A stretch of 64,000 nt of DNA from Dermanyssus gallinae (lineage: Eukaryota; Arthropoda; Arachnida; Mesostigmata; Dermanyssidae), in assembly GCA_003439945.1 (NCBI GenBank), contig QVRM01002238.1:557001-621000 (forward strand). The letters run 5' to 3'. The notes beneath the pieces are model-generated. The model saw only the letters and a program-made list of their open reading frames with translations. It had not been told where the DNA came from and made no database searches. The number at the start of each line of letters is the position of its first letter. The stretch's first letter is position 1. A program made the position numbers and the translations under genes. Below are positions 11,447-22,620 of this stretch, one piece after another.

Positions 11447-11989
11447 AATGGCGATCTGGATGCTGCTCCGTTGTAGCGGGATAAAGCTTGAGTTCTGCCA
11501 GACCTCAAGCCCTCAGCGCCTCACTTGCCTCATAACCAATCATACGACGGCCGGCCTGCCCCCGACCGTTTGCTCGACCATCCCCACCACCACCCAGATC
11601 ATCCGTTGTTTGCCTTCGCCACTACAGAACACGATGACGACGACGCCTACGAACAACAGCAACTCAATCGAGTGTTTGGAAACAGGCCGCGTGCCAGCGC
11701 CGCTAACGATTACCTTTTTGATCGTCGTCGCTCGATGGTCATCAACTCAAACAACAACACCGTTAGCGCCAGCCGCGATAGGACCATGCTGATCTTGCCC
11801 TTGACAACAAAGTGTTCGTATATATCCTAGAGTGTCCTCCTCGTGAGAACCAGACTCAGCGGCACTAGACTGACTGCACACAGCATACGGTGCTTATAAT
11901 TGAGCATCTTTTATTTCGTGCTGTTTCTTTAAATGGAGCAACACACATTGTACCCCAGGTACTTAACCATGGGAGTGGGTGTAACTAGG
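11447..11989. other. no gene confirmed
   Basis: A 114-codon frame (11448-11792) and overlapping frames show no domain. A few CAA runs are present. Confidence 0.35.
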
Positions 11990-13630
11990 TGCCTTTCGAG
12001 GCAAAAGTTTAAATTATGTAGAGGGTGCTTCAAACTGTTTAAAAAATTGCTTTCGTTTTTTGCGAAGCCAATTCGAGACCCGGCGTGTGGGGGGAAGGTA
12101 TTGCCGGATTTCCAATAGGGCTTCATTGGCTATATCTTCGAGCAGATCCTCGTCACGGGCGGTAACGATCAATGCAAGATCGTCTGCGTAGGCGACAAAA
12201 TCCGGCTCTGACTTCATAGTCCACGCCTTCGTATGTAGATGCTCGGTCTTTTAGACACAACGCTAAGATTCGTTGTACCTATGGGGGCATGCTTCTGTTT
12301 ATAAATGCTTTGTCTAAGGCGCCCCAACTTGTATTAAACGCGTTTTTGCCATTTAAGAAGATGACCAGACAATGCGGCGCTATCCTCAGTGCTTCAACTA
12401 TGTTTAAAACTTTGCTGATAGCCAAATATGTGGAGTGTAGGGCTCGGAAACCGTGCTAGTTTTGGATAGGCAGGAGAGCATGCTTGTCGGGCGTCTTTTT
12501 GAGGGTACCACGTGCCGCTTTCCATTTCAGCACTATTAACTCATCATGTGTTTGAATACTTTTAGGTGGTTCTTCAAACGTATGCGTACTGCTTGCTGGG
12601 GCGCCTGTATATGGCGTAATTTGTTACGCCCGATCTTGTAACCTTTGTCCCAAGGGTTTTCCTCGACCTTCTCGTATATGGTAGGGGTTTCGCTTTTTAG
12701 CGATCTGGCTAGTCCGCCAGTGGCACAGAGCGATTGGCTATCTTAGGATATGGTCGGGAGCTGGAATCTCGGCAGGCTTCCTCTATTAGTGCAGAGATTT
12801 CCACTGACGAGCACTTAATAATTTAAGATAGTTATGTTTTAAACGTTTTTTTGTAGGCAGCCTTTAGTTGTGGGAAGCGTTGCCGTTGTGTGGGGAGAAA
12901 GGACTGTTAAAGTGACGGAGAGGGTTACGTAGATCGTCAGAGAGGGTTTTTTGATCTTGGTTTCTCATTCTAAGAAGATCTCTCCTTTCATTAATGAGGA
13001 GCTGCTTCCCGAAATACTGAGAGTAGGAGTTAAATCCTCCTCATCACAATCGCCTTTCGGTAACTGAAGGTGCTCATGCTAAAGTCTACTATAATACTTT
13101 GAAGAAGTCTGTATTCCTGTATAGTGGAGGATGGTCCCCGCTGATGGGGATGCTCTTGTAAGGAATACCTTGATGGAAGAGAACTTGTTGCTAGCGTGAG
13201 GTTTAGGTTGAGAATGCAATGTTACAGCGGTCTCAGAGAGTATTAAGACTTATATTATTTTCGGCAAATGAATACGCCAGACCGTATGCTTTAGGGGCTC
13301 TACGGAGGTTCATTTGCAGTAAATTAATGTCACTGCTCATTTTGTTTGCGTTCTTTCCGGAGGTTTGTGACCCGTTCCGTCTGCATGCTGGGCACTGCGT
13401 CATAGTGGCGTAGTGTCTGCCTATGTTACGCACCAAGCACCCAACACTGGCCGTACATCCCTTTGCGGTGTGTCCTTGTACTCCGTACTTGAAGCAGCGA
13501 GGTTGGGTTGGTTGGGCTTGGTTGGTGCGGAACTTGGCTCTGACCAAAGGCGTCGAGATGTAGTGCTTGCGTTTGCCGCAGAAACGACCGGCTCCCACTA
13601 TCACCCATAATCACAAAGCATTTACAAAAC
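11990..13630 (-). pseudogene. R1/I-like LINE remnant (ORF1 end, ORF2 start, RT fragments)
   Basis: On the minus strand, 13233-13604 encodes a decayed zinc-knuckle region (RCFKYGVQGHTAKGC, one Cys changed to Tyr, then a second knuckle ending CPAC). In the same frame follows INLLQMNLRRAPKAYGLAYS, the start of an ORF2 endonuclease. Further down, pieces such as ENPWDKGYKIGRNKL (about 12600-12700) resemble the linker before the RT domain. At 12014-12217 FVAYADDLALIV carries the RT catalytic YADD, followed by EDIANEALLEIRQYL. Many stops and frameshifts and about 1.6 kb length (intact elements are 5-6 kb) show a deleted relic. Assignment to the R1/I group rests on remembered motif style. Confidence 0.68.
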
Positions 13631-14933
13631 ACGTCCGTTCGCTACGACGTCGAGTCAGGACGGAATATATGACACAGATAACAAATTCCTAGTAGTTAAA
13701 GTTGTTCCTGTAAGAACTTGTATGCAACTAACCGACGAAGGCCTTGAAATGTCTACTACCCGAAACGTCAGCCGTTTCGGGGAACACCTCGCGGTGAGTT
13801 TGTTTTGGTCGTTAACGCACATGTGGGGCATGGCCCACACGTGGCTGTCATATGGAAATGCAGCTGAAAGAGAATGCGACTCAAAACGGAGAGGGTTTTA
13901 AGGAAGGAAAGGGAAGCGGCCGCCGCTATCCAATTTATCGTCGGTATTAAACGCCGCCTCGAGGTCGCTGGCCACAACGAACAGACGAAAGCGAGCACGA
14001 ACAAACGCCTACTTCTCGAAAGGCGAAACAGACGTAGACAGATACATAATATTCACGCAATCCTTTCCCCGAGCGACATCGAGCGTGCGACAGAGGCTGT
14101 AAATGCGTTTCGAAGCGGAAAAGACCCTCGCTGAGCGAAGCAATGCAAACAGGGCCACAATCTAGTCACAATGGCAGCAGAACAATAGCATGTTGTCGCA
14201 GGTTAAACAAAATGTACGCAAGTGTCAGAGCATTACGGCCTGTCCGCGAGTGAACTTGTCGTAAGTAACCTAATGACAATAGACACTTACACACAACATA
14301 GCTACAAATAGTGGCTAGTTCGGCCCGCTGCCTCAACGGGACATGACGACTAACCCCACCTTGGAAATGGAAGTGAAACGAGCTCCTGCTCTCGGATGCT
14401 CTCTTGCGGACATGGATACTTGGACGCTGCAGTTTACTCGAGGCCGGATTGGCCGGATTGGTTGCAAACCCAGTATACATAAAATACGCATACGGCTAAC
14501 TGAGTCTCTTTGTCAGTGTTCAGCAGTGGCAAATGAATCCAGTGAACCGAAGTGGCACGCCAGCCTTTCTAAACGGTTAATTGACACCGGAAACGAAGGA
14601 TAAAAACGCTGGCGAACCTATTCCAATTCGACGAACTAAAACACAATCACAGAGTGGCTTCGGCAGACTCAGAGGTTCTACTTATACGTATATATATATA
14701 TATAGACCGAGTCTTCTACACAAGTACCTCAATCTATAGAATAGACCATAACTTGATATGTTAGACACATACACAAATGGTTTCCTATTTAATATATATA
14801 TATATATATATATATAGCCGGATGTTTACAATTGTGTCCTAATGAAAGTGTAACAGATCATGGGGTCAGGTAAATAGACTCTCAAGACCCGGTACCGACC
14901 AATTTGCAAGGGTTTTCAATACTGCAGCCTAGT
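13631..14933. other. no gene confirmed; two short AT tracts
   Basis: An 86-codon frame at 13874-14134 is Arg/Lys-rich and helical-looking (RRNRRRQIHNIHAILSPSDI), without family recognition. AT tracts lie at 14691-14704 and 14792-14816. Confidence 0.35.
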
Positions 14934-15178
14934 TCACCCGTTGTATAAAAAAACCTCCGCCTGAAAAACAAACAGGCCGCCCGTTGCCAGCTTGAGTAGG
15001 ATGAAGACATGGTTGATCGCTTTGGAAGTTGATAGGCCAGGACCATCTAGCATCTCGAATGCAAGGGAACTAAGCTCCAGAGGTTCCCTCAGACGAGCGT
15101 ATTTTGTCCATTTGTGCTCTTCAGCCAAGCTGACGGCATAGCCAGCCTGGTACGCACCATTACCGACTATACAGAGAG
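14934..15178 (-). pseudogene. RLE-type retroelement, C-terminal tail (inverted fragment)
   Basis: The minus strand encodes GAYQAGYAVSLAEEHKWTKY, then SLAFEMLDGPGLSTSKAINH and LLKLATGG. This aligns with GATQAGYAVSHAERNKCRKY, FAFETLGGPG and CLRLATGD in the adjacent plus-strand copy. It is therefore a second, diverged copy of the same element's endonuclease C-terminus, in the opposite orientation. The open frame runs on to 15626, but beyond about 15178 it is only the antisense of the neighbouring copy. Confidence 0.72.
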
Positions 15179-15180
15179 CT

Positions 15181-16305
15181 ATGGATTTGGCTACAGCGGT
15201 GGCCCAAATCAGCGCATTGAACACCCACACGTTGAACTCCCTGTCTTCCTTACTTAACCTAAGTTTACCAGAGACAGCCCGCAGACAAGCCCTTCTGCCA
15301 GTGGCAAAAGGAGGCCTAGGCATTCCAGACGCTGTCTTGGTCGCAGGTCCCGCGGTAGTCGCTTCAATGTCTAGTACCTGGCATAGGGCGTCAAAGATAC
15401 TAGACTTCCCAGCCGTCGAGCGGTTACGTTCACTACTAAAAGATTCTAAGGAGTGTCTCTTGGCACGCACTGGAGCACCCCCTCCAGAAGAACCTACATC
15501 CCAGGCAAGCTGGACCGCGCCGTTGGAGGACATACAACTCGCCAATCTTTTTAATTCAACAGAAGACGAGGTGGAAAAAGCACGGCTCCGAGCAGTTTCA
15601 TCTAGTGGTGCTGGTGCATGGCTCAATGCCCTACCGAGTGCTCCCGTTGGAACTCTCTTAGATGACTTCGTCGTCAGGATCTGCGTTGGCCTCCGCCTTG
15701 GAGTCCCTCTAGTCGAGGAACATGAGTGCAGCTGTGGCGAAAAGGTCTCACCTCTTGGTCACCATGGCTTATCTTACATCCGCAGTTTAGGCCGTAGGAC
15801 GAGACATGCTGCGTTAAATGATACCCTAGCCCGTGCTCTAAGGTCTTCCGGCTACCCTTGTGTTCTCGAACCCGCGGGCTTGTACACAGACGACTCTCGT
15901 CGACCTGATGGGATGACCCTAACAGCTTTTGAAGGTGGGAAGACACTTGTCTGGGACGCTACCGTGACTGACTCTTTAGCACCTTCAATGGTCAGTCACG
16001 GCGCTACCCAGGCTGGTTATGCTGTTTCGCATGCGGAAAGAAATAAGTGTCGGAAGTATGCACATATTGGAGACTCTATGGACTTTCGACCTTTTGCCTT
16101 TGAGACCTTAGGGGGCCCAGGTAAAATTACTGAGGGAGTTATTACTAAGATATGCAAGTGTCTCAGATTGGCTACGGGGGACCCACGCGCTGGTGATTTT
16201 TTTCGGCAAAGGCTATCATTGGATATACAACGTGGAAACGCCACGGCGGTGCTTGGCACCTTGTCCAGGTGGTCTACACTAGGCCTGGACCTAGGGCTGA
16301 TGTAG
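15181..16305 (+). pseudogene. RLE-type retroelement ORF, thumb-to-endonuclease part (374 codons open)
   Basis: This is the 3' part of a retroelement polyprotein with an R2-like C-terminal layout. Residues 40-60 (PVAKGGLGIPDAVLVAGPAV) look like the region after an RT domain. Residues 146-175 (AWLNALPSAPVGTLLDD, RICVGLRLGV) precede a zinc-binding-like motif: C183, C185, H194/H195, with Tyr199 where relatives have Cys, and RH at 208-209. A restriction-like nuclease signature follows: RPDG at 241-244, LVWDA with D259, and K289/K292 in NKCRKY, fitting the PD-(D/E)XK pattern of R2-type endonucleases. The end is QRLSLDIQRGNATAVLG and a TAG stop. The RT is absent, so the copy is 5'-truncated although its remaining frame is intact, suggesting recent insertion. 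The starting Met is arbitrary. Confidence 0.75.
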
Positions 16306-16355
16306 TTTGTCGTCACGTTCGCTAGGGGACAATTGTTAACCCCGTTACAAGTTAA

Positions 16356-16361
16356 ATAAAA
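16356..16361 (+). promoter_or_regulatory. AATAAA-like signal after the RLE element
   Basis: GTTAAATAAAATG lies about 50 nt after the stop codon of the plus-strand retroelement and may be its polyadenylation signal or simply part of its 3' end. Confidence 0.35.
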
Positions 16362-16512
16362 TGTTCTCTAACAACCAGCGCATTACTCTTTTCGAGACCT
16401 ACGAGAGTCATACCGTCCTTTACGCGTCCGTTGTCATCAGATAGCGTACTATTGAAGGCACAAGGAAACTCCGAGGTTCTCAGCGTGCATGCAAATTCAG
16501 TTACCTAAAAAT

Positions 16513-16641
16513 ACTTTTTGGGCTGACCCAAAGCCAATTTTTAACGTCCTCGGGACTGCTTTTTGCATTGATTCATAGATGGACCCCCATAAATACAAAT
16601 GTGCAACGGTAGGGCTCGAACTCGCGCACCTGTGTGTGCCT
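16513..16641 (-). mobile_element. tRNA-derived SINE, copy B (5'-truncated)
   Basis: Read on the minus strand it has the B-box region GAGTTCGAGCCCTACCG, the body ATTTATGGGGGTCCATCTATGA and the tail GGCTTTGGGTCAGCCCAAAAAGT; the 3' stem is weakened. Most of the A-box half is missing. The 11-bp repeat CAGTTACCTAA at 16498-16508 and 16653-16663 flanks it and is a convincing target-site duplication. Confidence 0.82.
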
Positions 16642-16663
16642 GACAAAAAATGCAGTTACCTAA

Positions 16664-17960
16664 CTACTAAAAGCGCGCTACTTAACATATACTTAAACGT
16701 CTACTTCACTATATTTACTTGACTAGGCTTGTCGTCAGCTGCCATAACTCAATTGTTCGCCCACGAAACAACATATATTTTGCGTATGATATTTTGTTAG
16801 AAATAAATTAATCTATGAGTCCAATTATCTTGCTGACGACCCGTTTCTAGCGCAAGGAAGTTCCATAGACTACTGATTAATGATAAATCTAAAAAAACAC
16901 CGAAAAATATTATTATTGTGCCATTTTGTTTACTTTGAAACATGTAAGCTATATTCTACTGTTGATACTAGTAGAAGTGCTCTCAAATCTTCAATAGTGA
17001 TTCAAGCAAATTCAGCGGTTCACTGCCGTGGACTAGAAGCTAAAATCGGTAAAAGTTCCGATTACCCTTCAGTCTAGCAGTCCAGGAAGCGGTTTATCGA
17101 GCAAATTTAGCTATGTGCCGAAAACTAAACGGTCGAGATCAAAGTCTTTAACTGCGCAAGAAGGTACACATGTTCTATCGCATTTCGTACAAACAGACAG
17201 AGTAGTTTTGACAAGTAGACCAACAATAAATTAACTCAATTTAAATTGAATCTTTGACATAACGACGATTAAACTGTGCATATGGTAGCTGCTTAATATT
17301 TAATAGAATCTAAGTTAAATAAGTCCCATCAATTAACGTCTTCAAAAATCGATGACATTAACATGAAGACATAATGCTGTAGGGGCAGAAAGATGCGTGC
17401 CGGCTTCATTACACGTATCACAGCTTACTCAAGATAAGTGTACAAGTTAGTTCAGGCTTAATAGCGATACGCAACGCAGCTATAGTAGCTACCAACGCAG
17501 TCGTTTGGCTAAAGCGTAATCTTCTAATTATTCGAAAGGCTATCGTATGTAACTTATTCCGTAGTTTTTACGTCGAGTGCTCGCTCAGGGATTACGCCCT
17601 TCGAAGGCTTGCCTTGTCGGATCGTTTATCTAAACAAAGCTAAACTATATCCTACAATATTTGCAGCAAACGACAATCATGTCAACCAACTAAACAACAC
17701 GCACTGTCGTCATACAACACGAGTGTGCAAGCTATAAACAACAACAACAACACGAAAAACAGACGACTTACGTTATGCACGTACATCTTCTGCATATGCA
17801 TGTACATATATGTACAATATTGGTGCATACCACCACCACCAGCAAGTGGTCACGTGATAAGTTGTATAATGCAATCATACATAAATCGATTCGTGCTAGT
17901 CCAGGTCTAGAGACTTGGTGAGTGGTTGTGCATAGTAGATTGCGGATCAATTGTGTGACA
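16664..17960. other. AT-rich unique sequence, no gene seen
   Basis: No exon, tRNA or transposon motif was recognised. A short CAA run lies at 17739-17755. Confidence 0.4.
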
Positions 17961-18560
17961 ACGCTGCATCTGTTTTGGCGGCTGTTGTTGTTGTTGCTGT
18001 TGCTCGTTTGCTGTATACGGATGTCGTATATGCATTGATTCGACGGTCTACTCCGGTCCATTGTTGCTAGTACAATACCAACATGTACATCGAGTCTACT
18101 ATTGTATTACACATGGTGATTCAGCGTAGCTTGTGGGATTACAATTGTGCGCATGAGACGATGCTTTTTCTGCTGCTGCTGCTGGTGCTGCTGCAGCAGC
18201 TGCTGCTCTCCTATGTGATCGTGAGGCCGGCAGTACGAGAGTGACTAGCGGCTCGTTGATTCTGTATGTCGTCGTCGTCGTTTTCGGTGGTTCCGAAGAC
18301 GCCGCCGTCAGCAACAATAGCGAGAACAACAACAATAACAAGGAGAAGCAAGAGAAAACGACAGCAACAACAACAAAAACAGCAGCAGCAACAATAGCGA
18401 GAACAACAACAAGGAAAAGGAATACGACGATAGCAACAACAGCAGCAACAGCAAAAACAACAGCAGCAACAACCACGGGATTGGCAACAACAGTAACAAC
18501 AACAAGGGGATTGACAACAACGACAACAGCAACAACGGCAAAGATGACAATGATGATCCA
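17961..18560. repeat. GTT, CTG and CAA trinucleotide island
   Basis: Runs of GTT (17978-17999), CTG (18170-18210, with a CTGCTGCAGCAG palindrome) and CAA/CAG (18310-18540). Confidence 0.7.
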
Positions 18561-19622
18561 CGTCGTCAAGTGGCTTGGCTTCACTTGGTGCTACGAACCC
18601 CGTGCTGGAGGTTCGTGCCGCTGCCCCCGCTGGCCCGAACCTACTGTGCCTAGCGTGTTGCCTGCCGTCTGCGCGCCCCGGACATGGTTGCTCGCCGGGA
18701 AAAATAAAACTATCTAGCCCGAGACAAACGCAGCTGCTACGGCGGCTGCTGCCGTTGCCGTTACCGCTGTTGTAGCTAGTAACTGCTTCAGCTCTTGGTG
18801 GTTTCTGCTGTTGGCAAGTGAACACAGCGGGGGCTGTGGCGGTAGAGAGGGCGACGGTCGTCGCAAGCGATGTCAATGACGGGGCTGGCGATCGCGGCAG
18901 AGACGCGCCAACGTCACGACAGCAATGGAGGGGGTCAATGATGATGATGATGACGACGACAACAACAACGATGATGGCGACCGCAACGGGGGGCGGGAGG
19001 GGCAGCGAATTGGGGGGTTATGAGCGTCGGGCTAGAGCCCAGGGATCGGGACTGTAGAGGGAGAGAGAACGCGGCAGGGGAAAGGAACGTAGCGAGCACG
19101 ACCGAGCAGCAGCAGCAACAACACCACCCGCAGTACCAGCGGCGACGGCCATGGATGAAACGCATAGGTTAGGCCTGCTTGCCTGCCGGCATGCCTGGGC
19201 TGGCTAGCCGCCCGAGGGGTGGTTGTGCGATCCGTTGCTGTCGCGGCTGCTGCTGCTACTGTTTGTCGTTCGACGCCGACCAGGACATTATTATCATCAT
19301 CATCATCATCACCATGGTTATAATCGTTGTCGTCGACGGGAACGAAGACATCATCATCATCATTGTCGTCGTCGTCGCCGCCCCGACGCCGACCACGGCA
19401 CCACCGGCGGCTCTAGCGGTAGAGGCGGATGGTCGATGCGGCGCCGTCATCGTCGTCGTCTGCGGCCGCCAGTGCCACCATCACTACCGTTGAAGGGCCG
19501 CTGCCGTCGGCGCTGAGCGTCAAGAGGGCGTAAGAGTGAGATGAGAGACAAAAAAATGAGTGAAATAGTGGAGCAAGTGAACAATGCTAGGAGAGGGCAA
19601 GGCACAAGCGAAAGGAGCTAGA
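18561..19622. other. GC-rich island with GAT, CGA and ATC runs
   Basis: GAT/CGA (18938-18975), ATC (19290-19312 and 19350-19366), GTC/GCC and CAG runs in CpG-rich DNA. Open frames are composition-driven. Possible regulatory or untranslated region; unproved. Confidence 0.4.
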
Positions 19623-19742
19623 GGCATGAGAGAGAGGATACAGAGAGGCGGACAGAGAGGAATAGCGAGAGGCGGGCAGAGAGGAAGAGCGAGAGGCGGG
19701 CAGAGAGGAATAGCGAGAGGTGGGCAGAGAGGAATAGCGAGA
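19623..19742. repeat. 24-bp minisatellite, five units
   Basis: Five contiguous 24-bp units start at 19623, 19647, 19671, 19695 and 19719. Consensus is GGCGGGCAGAGAGGAATAGC plus GAGA; the first unit is most diverged. The minus strand reads an 8-residue repeat, SLFLSARL. Confidence 0.88.
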
Positions 19743-20060
19743 GTGCAGAACTAGGGGTTGCAAAGGAGGCCTGTTTGAGGGGCGGAGATGACGGGCCTGG
19801 CTGAACAGCGCTGCCGCTGGCTATCACGGCCAGTAGCGACGATGTTCGCTCGCCCGCCCGTCTGCGGTGTATGTGGCCTGTTTTTCTCTCTCGGCCTCTT
19901 TGTACCTCCTTCCCTTTGCCTCTCTGCTTCTCTCCTCTCCCAATAGTAGTAGTAGTAGTTTAGTAGTAGTAGTAGCTCCCAATAGCAGCACGAGAGAAGT
20001 GAAGACGGGAAATAGGAGCCCGGCAGCTGAGCAACTCTTCAGAAGTAGAGAAGGCCCGCA

Positions 20061-20235
20061 ATGATGATGATGATGCTGGTGATGATGGCGACGACGGAGA
20101 CGATGACGCAGAGGAGGAAAAGAATGACGACGACGACAATGATGATGAAGAACAGAGTGGAAAACGTGATGGCACTGATGATGACGACATTGATGACGGC
20201 CGATGATGATGATTATGATGCTGATGATGCCCATC
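20061..20235. repeat. GAT/GAC trinucleotide cluster
   Basis: Imperfect GATGAT and GACGAC runs give Met/Asp/Thr-rich frames. Confidence 0.7.
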
Positions 20236-20788
20236 AATGGAGGCTGGAAGTGGCGACAGTCAGTTGGAGCAGCAAAGGGAGCTGGAGCAGAAGGAGCTCC
20301 TCTGACCAAGCGGTCCTGTCACATCAGCGGACGACATCCGGCGCCAACAAAGGCGACGTCGCTGCCTCGGTCGGTCCGCTGCTCGCTGCGTCGATCGCCC
20401 ATTTGCTTTTCGCGCGGACAACGCGAAAGAATCCCACCAAAAAAAAGAGAAAAAGGAATGGAAAAAAGAAGGGAAGCAGAAGACGTTGACGGCCGACAGG
20501 AAAACGTTAACGACGCAACACAAACGAGCTGCTCGGGCGACCTATTCCCGTCCGCAAGAAAAAAAATACACAAAAGGCGTACTGAGTGCGTCTCTTTGTA
20601 TGTCTGTCTGCCTGCCCGACCGACCGATGATGTGGTTGGTTATCTTCTTGAGATCAAATTTGGTGCGAACACCGCAGGCAGAAATAAAAGACGGAAAACA
20701 GAAAGCTAGCAGACGCATAAATAGAAGTTCGCCAAGTGCTGGTAGTAGTGGTGGCAGAGATTTAAGCCAATGTGGGCTACCTTCGACG
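20236..20788. other. unique GC-moderate sequence, no gene confirmed
   Basis: Overlapping frames of 120-168 codons lie here in several phases. None shows a recognisable domain. Confidence 0.35.
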
Positions 20789-20868
20789 CTCTTTTTCGGG
20801 CTGACCTTCAGCCAACATTTACGTCCACAGAACTGCTTTTGCATTGCTTCCTAAGACAGACCCCATAA
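20789..20868 (-). mobile_element. tRNA-derived SINE, copy C (3' part only)
   Basis: On the minus strand only the 3' half of the family is present: TTATGGGGTCTGTCTTA, AAGCAGTTCTGTGGACGT, the perfect stem-loop GGCTGA-AGG-TCAGCC, then CCCGAAAAA. The tRNA-like head is absent. The 8-bp repeat ACCTTCGA occurs at 20779-20786 and 20887-20894 and could be its target-site duplication. Such 5' truncation is typical of target-primed reverse transcription. Confidence 0.72.
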
Positions 20869-21039
20869 CCCGTCCAGTAGTTCATAACCTTCGAGGTTCG
20901 CCTAGCGAACCTCTAACGTGAACCTTACAGGCAAACAAAATTGCTATAAGACGTCGTCGTCGTCGGCTAATGCATCAGCGTGGCCGATGTTATCCATGGG
21001 CATCCGTAGGGCGCTAAATATGTGAAACAATTTGGACCC

Positions 21040-22620
21040 AAACAGCAACAAACAACATGAATAAGAAAAGCAACAACAACAACAACCTTAGATGAGGTCG
21101 CACACGTTCAGTGGTGAATAAGTCGGCCAGCAAGTAGAATCTGACCTGTCCAGTTTCAGCGTTGCCAGTGGTGTACTTCGCACACTTCAGCGCTTGTAAC
21201 GCTAGAAAAGGGAAAAGAACAACGACGTCGATAACTACAATGAGACGCAGCTGCTGAGGAAAGTATACGGAATAGAAGCCAATCGAACCCCCACCCAGTA
21301 GAACAGCGCCCGGGCAATTCGTCGTTGGCGTCCCGTCTGACCTTCCTGCAATAATAATACCACGACTTCTACTACTACTACTACTACTTCTACTACAACA
21401 ACAAGACCGGCTACTGCTACTACAACGGCGACGACAGCTACGAGCAGGCCGCAGAGGAAGTGAAGTCGCAGCCGAGCTGCAGAGCGGAGCAACCAGCCTG
21501 GCGCAGAGGGCAGCAGAAGCTGTGGCGGTGCAGGCGATGGTAGCAGGAACGTCCGAAGCAGCAGCAGCAGCAGCAACAACAGCAGCAGCAACGGTGGTGA
21601 GGACCAAAAGGGACGAACGCGGGAGCGACAGCGACATCACTAACTGAGGAACACAGCAAGCGGTCTGCCTGGGCGTCCTGTCTGCGTGCCTGCCTGCCTG
21701 CTTGGGCGGAGTGGAACACGCGCATGGCAGAGTTACGGGGGCAAAGGAGGGATGTTGGGGGGGTCGACGACGACGACGAGGACGATGCGTGGGACGTGGA
21801 ACAGGCCGGAGCGCAGGCGGGCTGCCGGGCGAGTGAGCGGACAGGCGGACGAACGGACGGACGGGCGTGCGTGGGGACAAGCAACCCCCGGCGAGCTGGC
21901 GAGCGACCGGCACGAAGCTAGGGCTGAATCAAGGGGTTCTATGGGGATCAAGGCGCAGCAGGCCCGCTTCCCTCTACCAGTTCGGCAAACGACGACGACG
22001 ATGACGACGACGATCGTCCAGCGATGGTAGTGGCGGTGGTGGTGGTAGCGGTGGACGAATGGCAGTGGGTGGGTCGCCGGGCAGGCAAGCGAGCGACTGC
22101 ATGCGGAGGGGCTACCGCCAAACTACACGACCCCCCCCCCTCTGCGAAACACTCGTGTCTGTCTGACTGCCGGGTCGCCGGCGCCATCGTCGTCCTTCTT
22201 GTCGTCATCGTCGTCGTCGTCGTCGACGTCATCGTTGCCCTCGACGTCCTCATCGCCGTAGACTTCGTCGTCCCGAAACAGGCCGCAGACAGGCAGGACA
22301 AGCAGGACAGGAGACGCCGGCTGGAGTAATATGGTGGCAGCACTAGTAGTAGACGACGCGCTTAACGACGACGACAGGGGACGTCGGATAGATGACAGAC
22401 AGACCAAGCGACTGAGCGACCAACGACTACAACTACAACGCACCACCGACGGCTGGCGGGAAGGTTCTCGTTGGTCCCGTTTAGCTGAAGGCCGCCCCTT
22501 CACCTCGGTCGTGGCCACATACACTACAGTCAGAGAGAACGAGAGGGATAGAGCGAGAGAGAGAGAGGGGGGGGGAGAGAGAGTGAAAGAACGACAATGT
22601 GGGCAAGGATAGGGAAATGA
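21040..22620. other. GC-rich trinucleotide island (CAA, TAC, CAG, CGA, GTC, GA)
   Basis: Runs include CAA (21072-21084), TAC/ACT (21365-21420), CAG (21558-21590), GAC/CGA (21766-21785, 21990-22015), GTC (22188-22230) and GA (22545-22585). A 299-codon minus frame (21014-21913) is Ser/Arg/Pro-rich and without a domain. Similar to the other islands. Confidence 0.45.

Noticed and set aside
15181..15626. Minus-strand part of the 230-codon frame beyond the inverted tail
   Set aside because: It is the antisense of the plus-strand retroelement frame; only the portion below about 15178 matches the family.
21014..21913. 299-codon minus-strand frame
   Set aside because: Composition-driven Ser/Arg/Pro/Cys sequence with triplet repeats; no recognised domain or splice evidence.
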